64,000 bases of DNA from Paracamarosporium sp. OC-R06-R3 (GCA_019828545.1 JACVRA010000127.1:62001-126000), one strand, 5' to 3'. Positions 44,101-56,589 are shown, numbered from the stretch's first letter. Notes: generated from the letters alone by a model not told the origin. Translations and numbers: made by a program.

Positions 44101-47100
44101 CCACGGACGAACGCCAGCACCACGATGCACAGTCTGCTTGAAGAGTCCGGGCCGGGTGGGCGGGCAGTATCTGACAAACTCTCCGATGCCCGGCCCAGCA
44201 GTGCAGCCAGTCCAGTCTGTCGAGTTGAACTCCGTTTTCGAATAGCCGTTTCAGCAGTGCGCAGCAAGTTCAGTCCAGTTCAGTCAACACAGCGAGCGTA
44301 GCCAGTTCGAACACCGCAGTCCAATTGAACGCGATCAGCGCCGCCGGTTTTAGATTTACGAAACGGTTACGACACTGTGTGTAGCCAGTCTTGCCAGTTC
44401 AGTCCAGTAAATACAGCAAACGCAGCCAGTTGAACACGATCAGCGTCACCGGATTTACGATAACGGTTATGACGGTGCGTACAGTCAGCTCAGCCGAGTT
44501 AATTGCAACGAGCGAAGCCAGTTTAGTGTCGTCACTGCAGTCCAGTCTGATCGGTTCAGCAGTGCGTTGACGTTGGTTCAGTCGTTGCAGCCAGTTCAGC
44601 CGAGCGCAGCCAGTGCAACGATTGACCAAATTTCGAATACCCGTTTGAGCAGTGTCCAACGCGCGCCGCCAGTTTTAAAATCACGATGCTGATTGCCACA
44701 ACGTGCGTAGTCGTGCAGTCAGTTCAGTGTGTTCAACGGATCAGTCTGGCCGAATTGGTTACGACGAACTCAGCCAGCTGTTGAGTTTAATCAGTCAGAC
44801 GACCTTGTTAGTCCGGTGGTGCTGTGAGTTGATCACAATGACCGCAGTTCAAAACCACCAGCTCAACTGGTTCAGTATGTCGAGTTTATAAATCAGCCAG
44901 TCGAGTTCGTTGAGTTGGACTTGGTATCGAGTGCGCGTTCAAGCAATGCGCAGCCAGTCCAGTCCAGTCACTGCTCTCGAATCAAGTCTGTTCAGTCTAG
45001 TAAACACAGCGAGTGCAACCGGTTCGAAATCCGTCAGTCCGACTAGTGCAGTTGAACACAACAAGCATCACCAGATTCGGATTGGCGGACAGACGACCCA
45101 GCTCACCCGAGTTGATTACAACGAGCGAAGCTAGTTTATTTCGTCACTGCAGTCAGTCCAGTCTGTCGAGTTGAATCACGTTCACGTCCGTGAGTTCAGC
45201 ATTGCGCCGTCTTATCAGCGTAGCCACGTTTGCTTGATGTTGGCTCAGTCGTTGCAGCCAGTACGGTCTATTCAGTTGAAACGCTTCTTCGAACGGTTAT
45301 TCAGATTCAGCCGGGCGCAGACAGGATGGAACAAGCGCAGCCTTTGGGAGTTCTGGGCTAAGTGGGCGGGCTGTATCTAACAAACTATACGAAGCCCGAC
45401 CGCAGTGCGTGAAACCAGTCAAGTCTCGTCATTTCTTTGAATGCATAATGTCTAGTCAATAGCAGCCACTGGGAAACATTCTCAATGCCCGTTATAGCAG
45501 TGCTTACAGCCACTTTAGCGCAGTCGCGTCGTTCATTCCAGCCTGGCCTATTAGTTTAGCCAACAGCCACGCCAGTTCCGTCTCCAAACACGATAAACGC
45601 AGCCAGGTCAACCCAGTTAACTACGACAAGCGAAGCCAGTTCAATTCGGTCATTGACTAGCTCAGTTCAGTTGATGTCAACAAGCGCAGCCGGCCGTTCG
45701 GTTCACACTGCTAGCCCAGCAGCCTAGTCTATTCATCTCACGGCAACGAGCGAAGTCTCTCCAGATTCCGAGCAGGGTGGGTGGGCCGTATCCAACGAGC
45801 TCTCCAATGGCAGAAACAAACCTTTCAATGCCAGAAACGAGCTCTTCGATTGCAGACAGCGATACGTGCCGCCAGCTCTGCTTGACATCCCATCATTGCA
45901 TCCAAGTCGATCCTGTCGAACTAGCATAATCCAACGCTGCCTGATCTGTACAGTCTCAATGTCAGCCACTGCGCACCGAGCGTAGCCACGTCACTTGACG
46001 CCAGCTTCGTTAAACCACTGACAGACTTGGAAATTAGTCTAGTGAGTGCACACCGCCAGCCCAGTCTCGCCGTCAGTTCAGTGCAAGTGCTTTTTAAACG
46101 CCCATGTTAGAACAGTCTAGTCGAGTATTCAATATCTATTCCAGCAGTAAAGCCGCCAGTTTATTCCAGCCATTAACAGACTTTTCAACACGCATCCCAG
46201 CAATACACGCCGCCAATATGTTGTCAATCTAGTTCGTTCAGTGCAGTCGAATAAAACAAGCGCTGCCAGCCTCATTACCTACTACAGTTACACCGTTTGA
46301 TACGATCCAGCCAGTCATTCGAGCTTAACCGAGTCGATTACGACGATCGCAGTCGGTGGTCACTGGAAAACGCTCTAAGTTTAGTGTAGCCAGCTCGATT
46401 AACGCAGTCTCGCCGTCCAGTTCAAGGCGTGCAGCGTACAATGCAGTGCCATTGAATACGACGAACGCGCCCACCAACACCGCCAGTCCAGACACATCAG
46501 GCGAACACAGTGCAGGTCAATTTGTATATTTGAAAATTTCAGTTCCGGGTGCCACGGCGAACTCGGTCAGTCTAGTCTAACAGCGAGCGACCAAAGTCAC
46601 ATCCCAGATCCGGGCTGGGTGAATCCAACAAACGTTCAAAATGCCCAGCACAGCCAGTTCAGTCCAGGACAGCTCAATTGATTCATGTCCAACGAGCACA
46701 GCGTGTTCAAATTTGGATACGGCAGGTTGAGTCGCTGCAGCCAGGCCAGCCAGCCATCTTCAAATAGTTGCAGCGAGCTCAGTCTATCCACTAAACGAAA
46801 ACAAATGTGACCTCTTCAGATTCCACGCTGTATCAAACAAGGTATTCGAAGCCACTCCAGCAGTGCACGTAGCCATCGCCTCGCCAGTTCAGTTCATCTC
46901 GGTCAGCCCTCCAAACATCGAGAGCGCCAGCATTAACCAAGATGTACAATACCTATTCCATCAGTACATTGCAGGTTTACTCTTGTCAGTTTAGTCAAAC
47001 AAAACCAGCCCTGTCAGTCGAATCCAACGCGGCGAGTGAGTCCAGCCAGTCTAATTTCGTCGTCGCCATTATTTGAACACTGTCAGTGCAGTTGATTCAG

Positions 47101-47800
47101 TCAATACAATTAAAGAGTGCCGCCAGTATCAACTACTACAGTGAACGCTGCCATTACAACCAACTCATACTACTCAATTGAAAAAGCAACGAGCGTAGCT
47201 AGTTAGTCCAGCACGACCTTGGCTGACTACGACGAGTGCGCACAATCGGTTCGACACAGCCGGTCAAACCCAGTCGGTTCAGTGTATTCAGCTCATCCAA
47301 GCTGATAGCAACAACCTCTATGGGCTGGATCGAACAGGCGAGCGAGTACAGCTTCATTTCAGAAAGTCAAATACGACAAGCGCCGTCACCGTATTAGTCA
47401 ATCAGAAGCACAGTCAGCAGTTCAGTTTCAAGCCAGCTCAGTGAGCCACGGAGAGTACTGCTCGTTTCATTTAGATATAGTGAATCCAGCCGTGTCAGTT
47501 ATAACAAGTGTACAGGTTAGCCAATTCGAGGAAACACGGTGAGAAAAGCCAGTACAGCCAGCCAGCTCAATGCAGTCAGCGCAGAGCACACCCAGCCAGC
47601 CCCGCGTCCAGTCTAAGCAGGTTGATTACAACGACTGCAGCTCGCTCAAGCCGGTCGAGGTGAGATCCGTAAATCTGTCAGCCAGTCTGATCTCAATGCC
47701 GTCATTGATTGAATACAACGAGTGCAGCCAGGCTTGTCAGTGCACTCAGTATCCAGCAGCCTCGTCTCCGTGAACTGTCGACAGTAGTAACAGCCTGCCT
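44100..47800. repeat. 3.7-kb degenerate repeat field, CAGCCAGTTCAGTCC-rich
   Basis: Dense reuse of GCCAGTTCAGTCCAGT, ACAACGAGCGAAGCCAG and ATCAGCG-type words with no open frame of note. Larger units recur: 44489-44600 resembles 45098-45260 (CCGAGTTAATTGCAACGAGC / CCGAGTTGATTACAACGAGC, then TCGTCACTGCAGTC). Another recurring block, GGGTGGGCGGGCAGTATCTG and diverged versions, occurs near 44153, 45362, 45777, 46612 and 46835. The sequence is not AT-rich and shows no transposon proteins. Old, highly diverged satellite or processed-element remains are possible. Confidence 0.75.
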
Positions 47801-47860
47801 GCTTACTAACAGTGTCCTAGCCAATCATCTATATGGTTAGTGGCGTGATCAGATGCCACG

Positions 47861-48820
47861 TGCCGAACCTGACATTGACCACCGACCTACGCTTGCCATT
47901 CCTCGAGCATCAACACGCCACCTCTCGCTCGATGGAAAACCGACACACCATCCATCACCGACGCCGAATCCGAATCCGAATCCACGACGCCAAACTGTAA
48001 TCCGTGTCAGCCCCGGGGAGAAGCAGTAAGTCAGGTTGAACCCAGTCAACTCACGAAGCTAATGTGTTTAACAGACACCGCGTCGCGAGCCGGCAAACCG
48101 TATAAACCCCCCGGGGGAAGCAGTAAGCCAGGCTGAACTCAGCTAATTCACAAAGCTAATACGTTTAACAGACACCCTCTTGCAAGCCGGCAACCCGTAT
48201 AATAAATCCGGGGGGAAATGGTAAGCCAGTTTGACTCTCCAAGCAATTTCCTTGCTAACCTGCGTCAGATAAAGGCCCACCGCCTCCGCCAACGCCCCCG
48301 GGCACGACCTATTCAGCCATTCCAATGAATTCCAAGACATCATTGCAGATGAAGCGAAGCAATGATAAAAGTTAGTCAAACAGGACGACTGATCATGATC
48401 GAGCGGCGTGTGTCCTGATTAGCAAACAGATACTTGTATCTAATTAAACTGCACGGTACGGTTCTCTCACGAAATTGTCAAGCGAGATGAAGGAGTCTGA
48501 TTGAACAGATGAGTGTGGCTTTTGGGGAGTCAAGGGGACGTGGGTGAGGGGCCCAAATCGAACCACTGGGGGTAACGGTAAGCCAGTTTGGGTCTCCAAG
48601 CAATTCCCTTGCTAACTTGCCTCAGATAAACGCCCACCGCCTCTGCTAGCGCCCCCCAGGAGGCTGTGGGAACGACCTATTTAACCACTCGAATGAGGGA
48701 ATGGGTGAAACGTACCGAATATCGCTGCACGTTCGAGACTCTACTGACCTTGCCATAGGTGGCACCAACCCAGCGTTGCGCACATTCTACTACCGCCTCC
48801 TACACCTTCATCCGCTCATG
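47861..48820. repeat. nested direct duplications
   Basis: Two adjacent units at about 48012-48118 and 48105-48225 share AAGCTAATGTGTTTAACAGA / AAGCTAATACGTTTAACAGA, GCCGGCAA and CCGTATAA. A longer block at 48214-48330 (GGTAAGCCAGTTTGACTCTC, TTGCTAACCTGCGTCAGATA) is repeated at about 48570-48697 with changes (GGTAAGCCAGTTTGGGTCTC). No protein-coding content recognised. Confidence 0.75.
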
Positions 48821-48822
48821 AT

Positions 48823-49035
48823 AGCCCTCGCCGGGCCGAATAAATCACCCTCGATGGACCAAATAAGCCGCCCATCGAGGGCCCAACAAACCACCCTCGA
48901 TGGGCTAAACAAACCGCCCTTCAAGCGAAATATACTTCCCTCGCCGGGCCGAATAAACCGTATTCGATGGACCAAATAAACCGCCCTTCATCCGCTCGTG
49001 ATAGCCCTCGCCAGGCCAAACAAACCGACCTTCAA
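48823..49035. repeat. minisatellite, about 23-bp units
   Basis: About nine copies of degenerate units such as CCTCGATGGACCAAATAA and CCCTCGCCGGGCCGAATAAA. A phrase CATCCGCTCRTGATAGCCCT occurs at both ends (48809 and 48989). Confidence 0.8.
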
Positions 49036-49369
49036 GCACAACAGGAAGACGGGACTACGAAGCATACTAGAGCCTAGGAAGCTATCTTGTTAGGGGATAT
49101 ACATCGTGGAAAGAGGGATTAAAAGTTACTTTTTTGTTGGTCAAGGAAGATATAAAGAGGAAAGAAAAGATGAGCTTCACATAATGCAAATGCTATTGCA
49201 TGTAATTAAACGTACCAACCTAGTGTTTCATCTTCGTAAGATGGTGTCTCCCGCCTTAGCCTATCGTGTCGTACCATACACCACTACGCCTTCATCATCA
49301 GACCCGAACAAGAGTGACATCCAACACCACTAGGCACCTATAAAGAAAATCACCAAAAAACATATCCAC
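49036..49369. other. short spacer between two minisatellites
   Basis: No gene recognised; a frame at 49106-49333 has no motif. Confidence 0.35.
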
Positions 49370-50264
49370 CACTAGAACATCCGCCGCCATTACAGCCAGG
49401 ACATCTACCACCAAAAAGAGCTCACTAGTACAAGGTCCACCACTAAAGATGGGTCCGTAAAAAGAAGATTCTTGTTAAAGAGTTTCATCACCACCAAAGA
49501 TGGGTCCGTAGAAAAATTCACGCTAAAGTCACCCTCTATGCTAAACAACAAGGACCTCTTTAAAAATACACGTCGTATACATCCACAAAAGATTCCAGGG
49601 TAGGGACATCCACCACCACCAACAACAAAAATCTCGTTAAAATATCTGCAGCTCAAACGTTCACCACCAGTAGCGGCTTTAAATAAAAGTATACGTTAGG
49701 AATATCCACCACCAATACCCAGGGCTTCATATAAAAGCCCACAGCCAAGACATCTAGCACTAAGAGGGACCTTGAATAAAAGCGCACCGCAAAAACGCCC
49801 ACCACTAAAGATGTGCTCGTATAAGAGTCTAGGTCAGATATATCCGCCACTAGTAAGAACCTCAAATAAAAGCCTACTGCTAGAACACCTACCACTAGTA
49901 GGGATTCCATAAGAAAATCCACCGCTAGGATATTCACCACCAGAAGGGGCCTCAAATAGAAGTTCCCGTCGTAGAAATCTACCACCAGTAAGGGCCTTAG
50001 ATAAAAGTCCACCATGAAAACACCTACCACCAGTAGTAGCCTCAAATAAGAACCTACGCTAAGAACTGTCACCACTACTGCAAGTAATGGGTCTGTGGAA
50101 AAGCCCACCCCTACAACGTCCACCACCAAAGACGAGAGCATACAAAAGTCTACCACAGAAACATCCACCACCAGTAGCGGCCTCAAATAAAAATCCACGT
50201 CAGGGACACCCACCACCAAAGATGGCAGGTAGAACATCAGGGACACGTATACAACCACTAGCAC
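49370..50264. repeat. minisatellite of about 45-bp units with a long antisense frame
   Basis: Units built on CCACCACCAGTAGCGGCCTC, then AAATAAAAGTCCACG-type text, repeat about every 45 bp, at least a dozen times. Because 45 is a multiple of three, the minus strand keeps an open frame of 203 codons (49653-50264) made of 15-residue units such as LLVVGVFMVDFYLRP. There is no signal peptide or conserved start context, so I treat it as a by-product of the repeat. Confidence 0.8.
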
Positions 50265-50444
50265 ATATAGTACCTAGACCACCTATTAACAAAAAATCCA
50301 CGCCAGTACCCCACACAAGAGGGATAACACCAAATATCCATCCATCAAGATATGCCATGTCTCACACCGTGTGGTGGGTGGGAATAGATTCACCACCTGT
50401 GAGATTACCTCAGCATTGGTTTGGGCAGGTGGGAACTTATTCAT

Positions 50445-50498
50445 CCTGGAAGTATTCACCACCCTGGAAGTATTCACCACCCTGGAAGTATTCACCAC
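50445..50498. repeat. perfect 18-bp triplicate
   Basis: Three exact head-to-tail copies of CCTGGAAGTATTCACCAC. Perfect identity contrasts with the degenerate neighbours, so this expansion is recent. Confidence 0.95.
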
Positions 50499-50729
50499 CT
50501 CGAAACATTTAAATCCTGATGGAGATTGGGACACACCTTCCTCATCCACAACCTCATCCACCACATCACCCACCACTCACATGAGGAACATTCACACCTT
50601 GGCATTTTTAATACACTACGTAATATAAATTACGAGCTCCTATCGGCCCAAACTGCCACGTGCTTTTAACAAAAAATACGCGTCCTTAGTGAAAATTCCA
50701 TCGAGGAGGACGGCTAGAAGGAAGGCATA

Positions 50730-52300
50730 AGTTTGTGGGCGGGTGGGCGGTGAACAACAGTGGCGGACGACTCATCATGGTCATTGGTTTCGGGCGAGTG
50801 GGAGTGTATCTGAGAACAGACATTGAATGTCCAGCCACGGCTCATACGATGTCGGACAGGTCATCCCGGCCATTGGTAGGGTGGATGGGCCTGTATCTGA
50901 AAGGTGATTGTCTCAAGGTTGTTTAACTAGCAATGACTTCCACCTCCGTGCCTGGACATTTCATTATAACGAAATCCCGCGAACGCCAGGAACGACTTGG
51001 ACTAACAGGATTGAATCTGCTGCTTAGACAATCCATTATGACCTTTGGTAGTGGGCGGGTGGGACTGTATCTGGGATTAGCAACTTCCATACATGTCGAA
51101 GTGTCTTGGTCGGTTCAGCCACGGCTCACGTCACTAAGCGCGACACAAGTTAAACGATTTGAACTAACAGAATCTCACCACCATGCTCGAAAATACATCA
51201 TGGTTATTGGCAGTGGGTGGTTGTACTGATCAGCGTAAACACCAGACCAGGTCGGTTGACCTAGCTGGAGCTCCTACGACCACGTTAGACTATCCATGAT
51301 AACCATTGGTGGAGGATGGGTGAGACTGTATTTGAGAACCGTCAATCCAAAAAATGTCAGACACAACTTAGACTACCGGAATGGAATCCACCAGCCACAG
51401 CTTCCACCACGGTCAGACAATCCAGGTTTACGCTTAGGTATTGGGTGGGTGGGATTGTATCTGAGAGCCGCAACCGCCACCACCGGGGCTCCTATCCCTG
51501 GAAGTGACTCAAGTTGATGGGTAAAAATGTGATTACCAGCTACGGCTTCCACCTCTGTCAAAGTACCTTGGCTAGCGCTTAAGTAATAGTGGGTGTAGAA
51601 AATAATGCTACTACTGGAGGAGACATGGGTTGGTAGGTCAGGGTGTACATAAACCGGGACGCCTTGACCACTACTAGAACAAAATAGGATATGTTTGCGG
51701 GATGGGTGAGCGGCGAAACACCACGTTGGACTGTCCACCATGGCCATTGGATTACGGCGGGTGGGGGCGAACCTAGGAGCCACGGTTTCCACCTTAAGAA
51801 GAGACTTGAGTTGCTGGGTGGGCTTGAGTCTGCGAATAGCACTCACCACTAGAGGAGACTTGTGTTGACAGGCTAAGGTCCACTGGTTATAACTCTTACA
51901 AGCCAAGCTGTCTTGCTCACCCTACTCGTTAGAATTTGCTAGCTCTTGTTTAGGTGGTAGTAGATGGGCCTAATCTAAAAGCTAGTACTAGACATGACGT
52001 GTTGGCAGTCCACCAGCCTTGGAACAGGAGATGACAATCCATCACTCGAGTCATCCTCTACCCGTCGTTAGTTGACCTGAGACTTGCTGAATACTACTAG
52101 AAACGACTGAGTTGCCGGGTAAGTGTATTTATCAGCCACGGCTTCACCAGGAATATCTACTGCGGGAGGGTGGGTGGCAATTAAGACTCTGACACACGAC
52201 ACGAATAGCGCGAACTATGCTTGAGCTGAAGAGTAGAAGCTACCAGACACGACTTAAGTTGGGTGGGATTGGATTTAATACAATGACAGCGGGTTGGATT
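50730..52300. repeat. dispersed family with GTGGGCGGG..CTGTATCTGA words
   Basis: Recurring blocks of about 120-160 bp: ATTGG-x-GTGGGCGGGTGGGA followed by CTGTATCTGA, with versions at about 50785, 50870, 51045, 51210, 51300 and 51440. These resemble the GGGTGGGCGGGC..GTATCTGA blocks in the 44-47 kb field. No open frame with motifs. Confidence 0.65.
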
Positions 52301-52769
52301 GCTAGCTACTAGTACATGGACGGGATGTAACCGCGCTATCAGAAAACCAGACCAAAGGCTCAAGTGGTATAAGGGTAGGAGGTCATTCAGCCTCGATTAT
52401 ACTCCGCCACACAATGCTCGACCACCACGTAGACGCCCACGGTTTTTGACTCGAGGAGTGCAGTGTAGCTTACAGCAGGCCGTCATTGTAGGTGACGACT
52501 CGCCATGGGTGCGCTGCGTAGAGCATGGGATGGTTGGGCAGGCGGTGGTGTGGAGCGGAGAGTGATCTCTTGCGGTATAGAGCATGAAGATGGTCGAAGG
52601 GGACGTGTACCTCGCAGCGGTGCTGTCATCGCGTCGGGGTCGGATGACGACGCGTCCTTGGTGTGGCGTATAGCATGAGCATGGTCACGTAGACGATGAC
52701 GGGCGAGCGGTCATGGGTAGAGGGATGGAAGGGTGGAGGGGCAGAGATGGCCTTGTCGACGGTCGGCCG
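52301..52769. other. spacer, no gene seen
   Basis: Contains several degenerate open frames without motifs; precedes the AAA-ATPase remnant. Confidence 0.35.
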
Positions 52770-54254
52770 TGGATCATTTGAAAAACACGAACGAACACGA
52801 ATTCTGGAATGTCGAATATTGGGACTATGCATATGATGGTTCATTCTACCGCATGAAGCAGAATATTGAAGTCTGGTTACTAATCGGTGAGCGAATGGGA
52901 GTCAGAGAGCTGAATGTGTTCCCTCTCATTTACGCGAGCGAGGACGTCCGGGATGTGCTAGAGCAGCGAGGCCGAATGATTTAGAAGTGCAAGCATCGTA
53001 GATTCGTATCGTACGAAAACAGGTCCAGTACCTACGGAGTGAGACCATTCCCCAGGTTTACAACATTACATTGAATCTGATTGTAACAGAGCGCCGAAAG
53101 GTTCATGGTTGACTTCGGTACCTATCAACAGTTGCACTCTGATTCGTCTTTGTTGAATACAACATATCCTCTCATAAGAGATAGCAGCGCACGGGGGATG
53201 ACTGTGAAGGAGATGGAGGCCGATCAACCACCACTAGGTGCAGAATGATATGCATTTCCAGAAACCATCGTGGATTATAATTTACGTAACAAGAAATAGG
53301 GTACGTGAGGAAACTCTCAACAGACCAATATCACAGCGACTAACATTGTGGTTAGTTGACCTTGAGGTAGACCACATACGAGATGTGACGTGGAACAAAC
53401 AGTCTTTCGCTCGTCTCGTCATCGATGAAATGACGAAAGAACTCATCTAAGCACTCACCACGAATCAAATAGATCGGAAGCAGAGCACCGACGTTGTTGA
53501 AAACAAAGGCAATGGCCTCATCATTCTCCTTCACGGGGTATGCGTTCGAACCTTCCGATCTTGTCTTGCGCCAAGAGGCTAGTTCACAATAGGGCTCTGG
53601 AATGGGAAAAACTCTCACAACTGAGAGCGTAGCTGAGATGGCAGAAAATCCACTATTCCGTGTGACATACGGAGACATCGGCACCAAACCAGAGGAGGTT
53701 GAAAAATATCTTGAATCGGTCTTCTACCTTAGCAAGACTTGAGATGCTGTAGCACTTCTTGACGAGGCAGACTTGTTCCTAGAATAAAGAATGCATTCAA
53801 ATCTAGTGCGGGTACTTGAGTACTAGGAAGGTATTCTTATCTTGACGTCAAACCGGGTGGACACCTTTGACGAGGCTTTTAAATCGCGTATCCAGCTTGC
53901 TATACACTATGAGAGCTTGACTAAAAGCCAAAGACATAAGAACTGGAGAAACTTCCTAAACCTCGCGAAGTTGCCCAAGGTAGCCTGCAGAGCAACGAAA
54001 ACGTGCTGATCGGTATTGATTTTGAGGACATCGACTACTGCTTGAGCGAACTGGCAGAGTACGAAATGAATGGCCACCAGATTCGAAATGCGATTACAAC
54101 CGCAAGGCAATTGGCCAAAATCAAGAAGGAACTCATGAAGGCTAGCCATCTCAAACACGCCATCGAGGTGTCCAGCAAGTTCGATAAATATCTGAGCGAC
54201 ATCCATGAAGGATTTTCAGATGATCAAATTGTGAGGGGTGACGGGATACGTTGA
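52770..54254 (+). pseudogene. decayed AAA-ATPase (fungal DUF7025-type) gene
   Basis: Recognisable blocks in changing frames: an N-terminal part (FWNVEYWDYAYDGSFYR, then ELNVFPLIYA), later DLEVDHIRDVTWNKQSFARL (at about 53350-53450), GNGLIILLHG at the Walker A position but without the GKT loop, YGDIGTKPEEVEKYLES, LLDEADLFLE (Walker B), LTSNRVDTFDEAFKSRIQLA (sensor/arginine-finger side). Stops and frame changes interrupt every block (for example after MI at 52982-52984). Family members are cytosolic or mitochondrial ATPases. It is surely non-functional. The large number of lesions means an old decay, and it is the only protein relic inside the repeat field. Confidence 0.75.
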
Positions 54255-55669
54255 GAGGATGCAGATAATTGTTGACGCAGTTCGTATTGGCACACTTTCG
54301 CGCGCTGCCCCACTCTTAGTTTACACCACATATCGTTTCATCATACTGTTCTCAGTGTCACATATCTACAAGTACGCCATATAGTTGAAGCGATTAGTTG
54401 TGAATCGCGTCATGTGGCGCGTTGTGGCGCGTTGCGAGGCGCGTCGCGGTGTCACGTGTCAGGAGTGAGGAAGGAACCACCCAACTCAAGCATCGTCTCC
54501 ACTGACTATCACCCTAGAGACCTCACTTAGGACACCTAAAGTTTCGTCAGATACTCGTGACTCTACATTATAGTCGTGACATCAGGGCCCGCAGACCCAC
54601 TGGGCTGACTGGACCCACTGAGCCTACGGCTTTGGCTGGACTCGTTTGACTGCCCGCTCTGAGTAGACTCAATGGACTATCTGTTATAACTACATGATCA
54701 TTCTGTTGAGCCGATAGCGCTATTTATTGTACGATTGAGTACTGGTCATACGTCGTGGCTATGTCCAAAGTATGTATCAGGAAAGTACCGCCCACTCGTC
54801 CTCACCTTCACATCCGTACCTACACCGCTTCTTTTTATTCCTAAACCTCAACCATCCTTGCGCTTATGAGCTCAAGATTTCCAGATTCTCTCTATTTTCA
54901 CATAAAGCCTTTCTTTCCGCAATTAAAGACGCCTCGATGCGCGCCTGGAGTCCCGGACGACGACGGAGATAATGATGAAGATGATTTTGGACTTCTCTCG
55001 CTGCTCGAGTTGGATCCTTCTGGTGTGCTCTTTCTCTTCCTATTTGATCATCTCATCGTATCTTTGATTGTCCTTTTCTATTCCTTTATCTTTCCCAGCA
55101 CCTAACCTGCATTTGCAAGTTCTGTTCTAGCATGTTGATTGTCTGAGTGTAATAGCTGCTTCCTTCGCTTCCACGAAGGTGTCTATCATCGAACACGCGG
55201 TAGGTCGATCCCATAACAAGGTCGTCCCAGTGCCAGAGTGATGGCAATGAATCTGCCGGCGAGGATGTTCATGAGTATAAAGATGGTAAGTTTGATGATG
55301 CTCCAGAGAATTCTGCTACGTACGAGTGTGAGTGTGAAGACGAAGATGACGATGGTGACGACCATGGAGACGATGATGAACCGGCTCCTCAGAGGAGGTG
55401 ATCATAGTGCTTGACTTTGACCACACACATATCTTTTGTCGCCTCTTCTCTCCTTTGCCTGTCCTCTACTGTGCCGTGTCATGTCATTATTGTAGATTTC
55501 TGATGGTAGATTATTTCTTTTGTCTATTCCTGTAGTGAGTTCCTTTCTTCGACTTCATAGTATGCTATTCTATAGGTGGTAGCCATGCTCTAGGTGTTAA
55601 CGTTCGGAGTTGAGGAGATACATGATTCTATTCAATTTACACGGGATACCTATGTACCAACACTGTGTA
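54255..55669. other. right flank of repeat field; weak acidic-protein candidate
   Basis: Mostly non-coding. Near 54400-54470 a GC-rich imperfect repeat (GTGGCGCGTTG) occurs. A weak two-exon candidate is a frame from 54866 (MSSRFPDSLYFHIKPFF) and a 3' acidic block 55237-55401 (ECECEDEDDDGDDHGDDDE, stop at 55399-55401), but the join was not convincing. A diverged counterpart of the 43.1 kb segment lies at about 54735-54830. Confidence 0.3.
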
Positions 55670-56589
55670 TCACTTTGGCCAATGAACCACCCCTTGCTTT
55701 CCTCCATTAACGTTCAGTATCTCACCCGTTACGTATTCACTCCAGTTGTCGCTCGCTAGAAACAAAATACCCTTCGCGACAGCCTCTGGGGTCACAGCTT
55801 TCCGCAAAGGCACGCTTCGTGTCGTTAGTGTACTGCATGGATAACGACACTCCATAACTTACGTGGCTTCAACATCCCTCCAATGCATGGTAGGATCCTC
55901 TTCACAATCTTCTTTAAACTTCGATGTATTAATACAGCCAGGCGCAATAACGTTGACTCTGCAATGGTGTGAGCAGGACACCCTGTTAATTCTGCGATGA
56001 TTTACCTCGCCCCATCCCACGTTCGTGTAGCATCGGTCACGATACTATACAACAATCCACCTTGAACAGCAGACTTCCCAGCTGCATAATCGGCATTGCC
56101 GTGTACTCCGAATATCCCAGATTCGCTTCCAACAATCACCAAGTTGACGTTCTTGAGGTTGCTGACGGAACCTCGGCTTCTCACGTCTCTGAGCTGCCTC
56201 AACCACGTTTTAGCCGTTAGAAATGTCCCTTCCACGTTGACGCGATGGGTTTCTCGCCATTGGCTTATAGGCAGGTCAGCCAATGAACCATGGTGAGGTA
56301 GAAAAGACAAATCGAGTGACGCAAGCGCAATCGTGCAGCTGACAGGTCCAAAAGTCTCTGCTGCCTCCTTGAACGTATTTTCCAGGTTTTCCTCGCTTGT
56401 AATATCGCAGATGAGGAACAACGCCTGCAAAGGGTGGGTCTTGGAATAATCCTGAGTAGGCTTTTGTCGGTCGACAATAGTGACATTGGCTCCGGCAGCA
56501 AGAAAAGCATCGACGACTGCCGTGCCGAGGAATCCTGCACCACCTGTCACGAGTACATGCGTTTCTTCCAGGTGGAGAGAGAGGTCCAT
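55670..56589 (-). CDS. short-chain dehydrogenase/reductase (SDR)
   Basis: Three exons (56006-56589, 55863-55958, 55670-55814), 274 residues. Classical SDR features: TGGAGFLG (nucleotide-binding turn, about 15-22), the Tyr-x3-Lys active site YAAGK (about 168), and a C-terminal VTGEILNVNGG. The second intron is either 48 bp (acceptor AAG, exon starting VPLRKAV, branch CTAAC) or 30 bp (acceptor CAG at 55833); both keep frame and the 48-bp form is favoured by length. A homologue-like ending (GGKQGVVHWPK) supports the C-terminus. NAD(P)-dependent oxidoreductase of unknown substrate. Single-gene context next to a permease. Confidence 0.8.

Noticed and set aside
43535..44267. two overlapping 189-codon minus-strand frames
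   Set aside because: Biased composition at the edge of the repeat field, no homology motif.
49653..50264. 203-codon minus-strand frame as a repeat protein gene
   Set aside because: It tracks a 45-bp minisatellite exactly and has no signal or start context.
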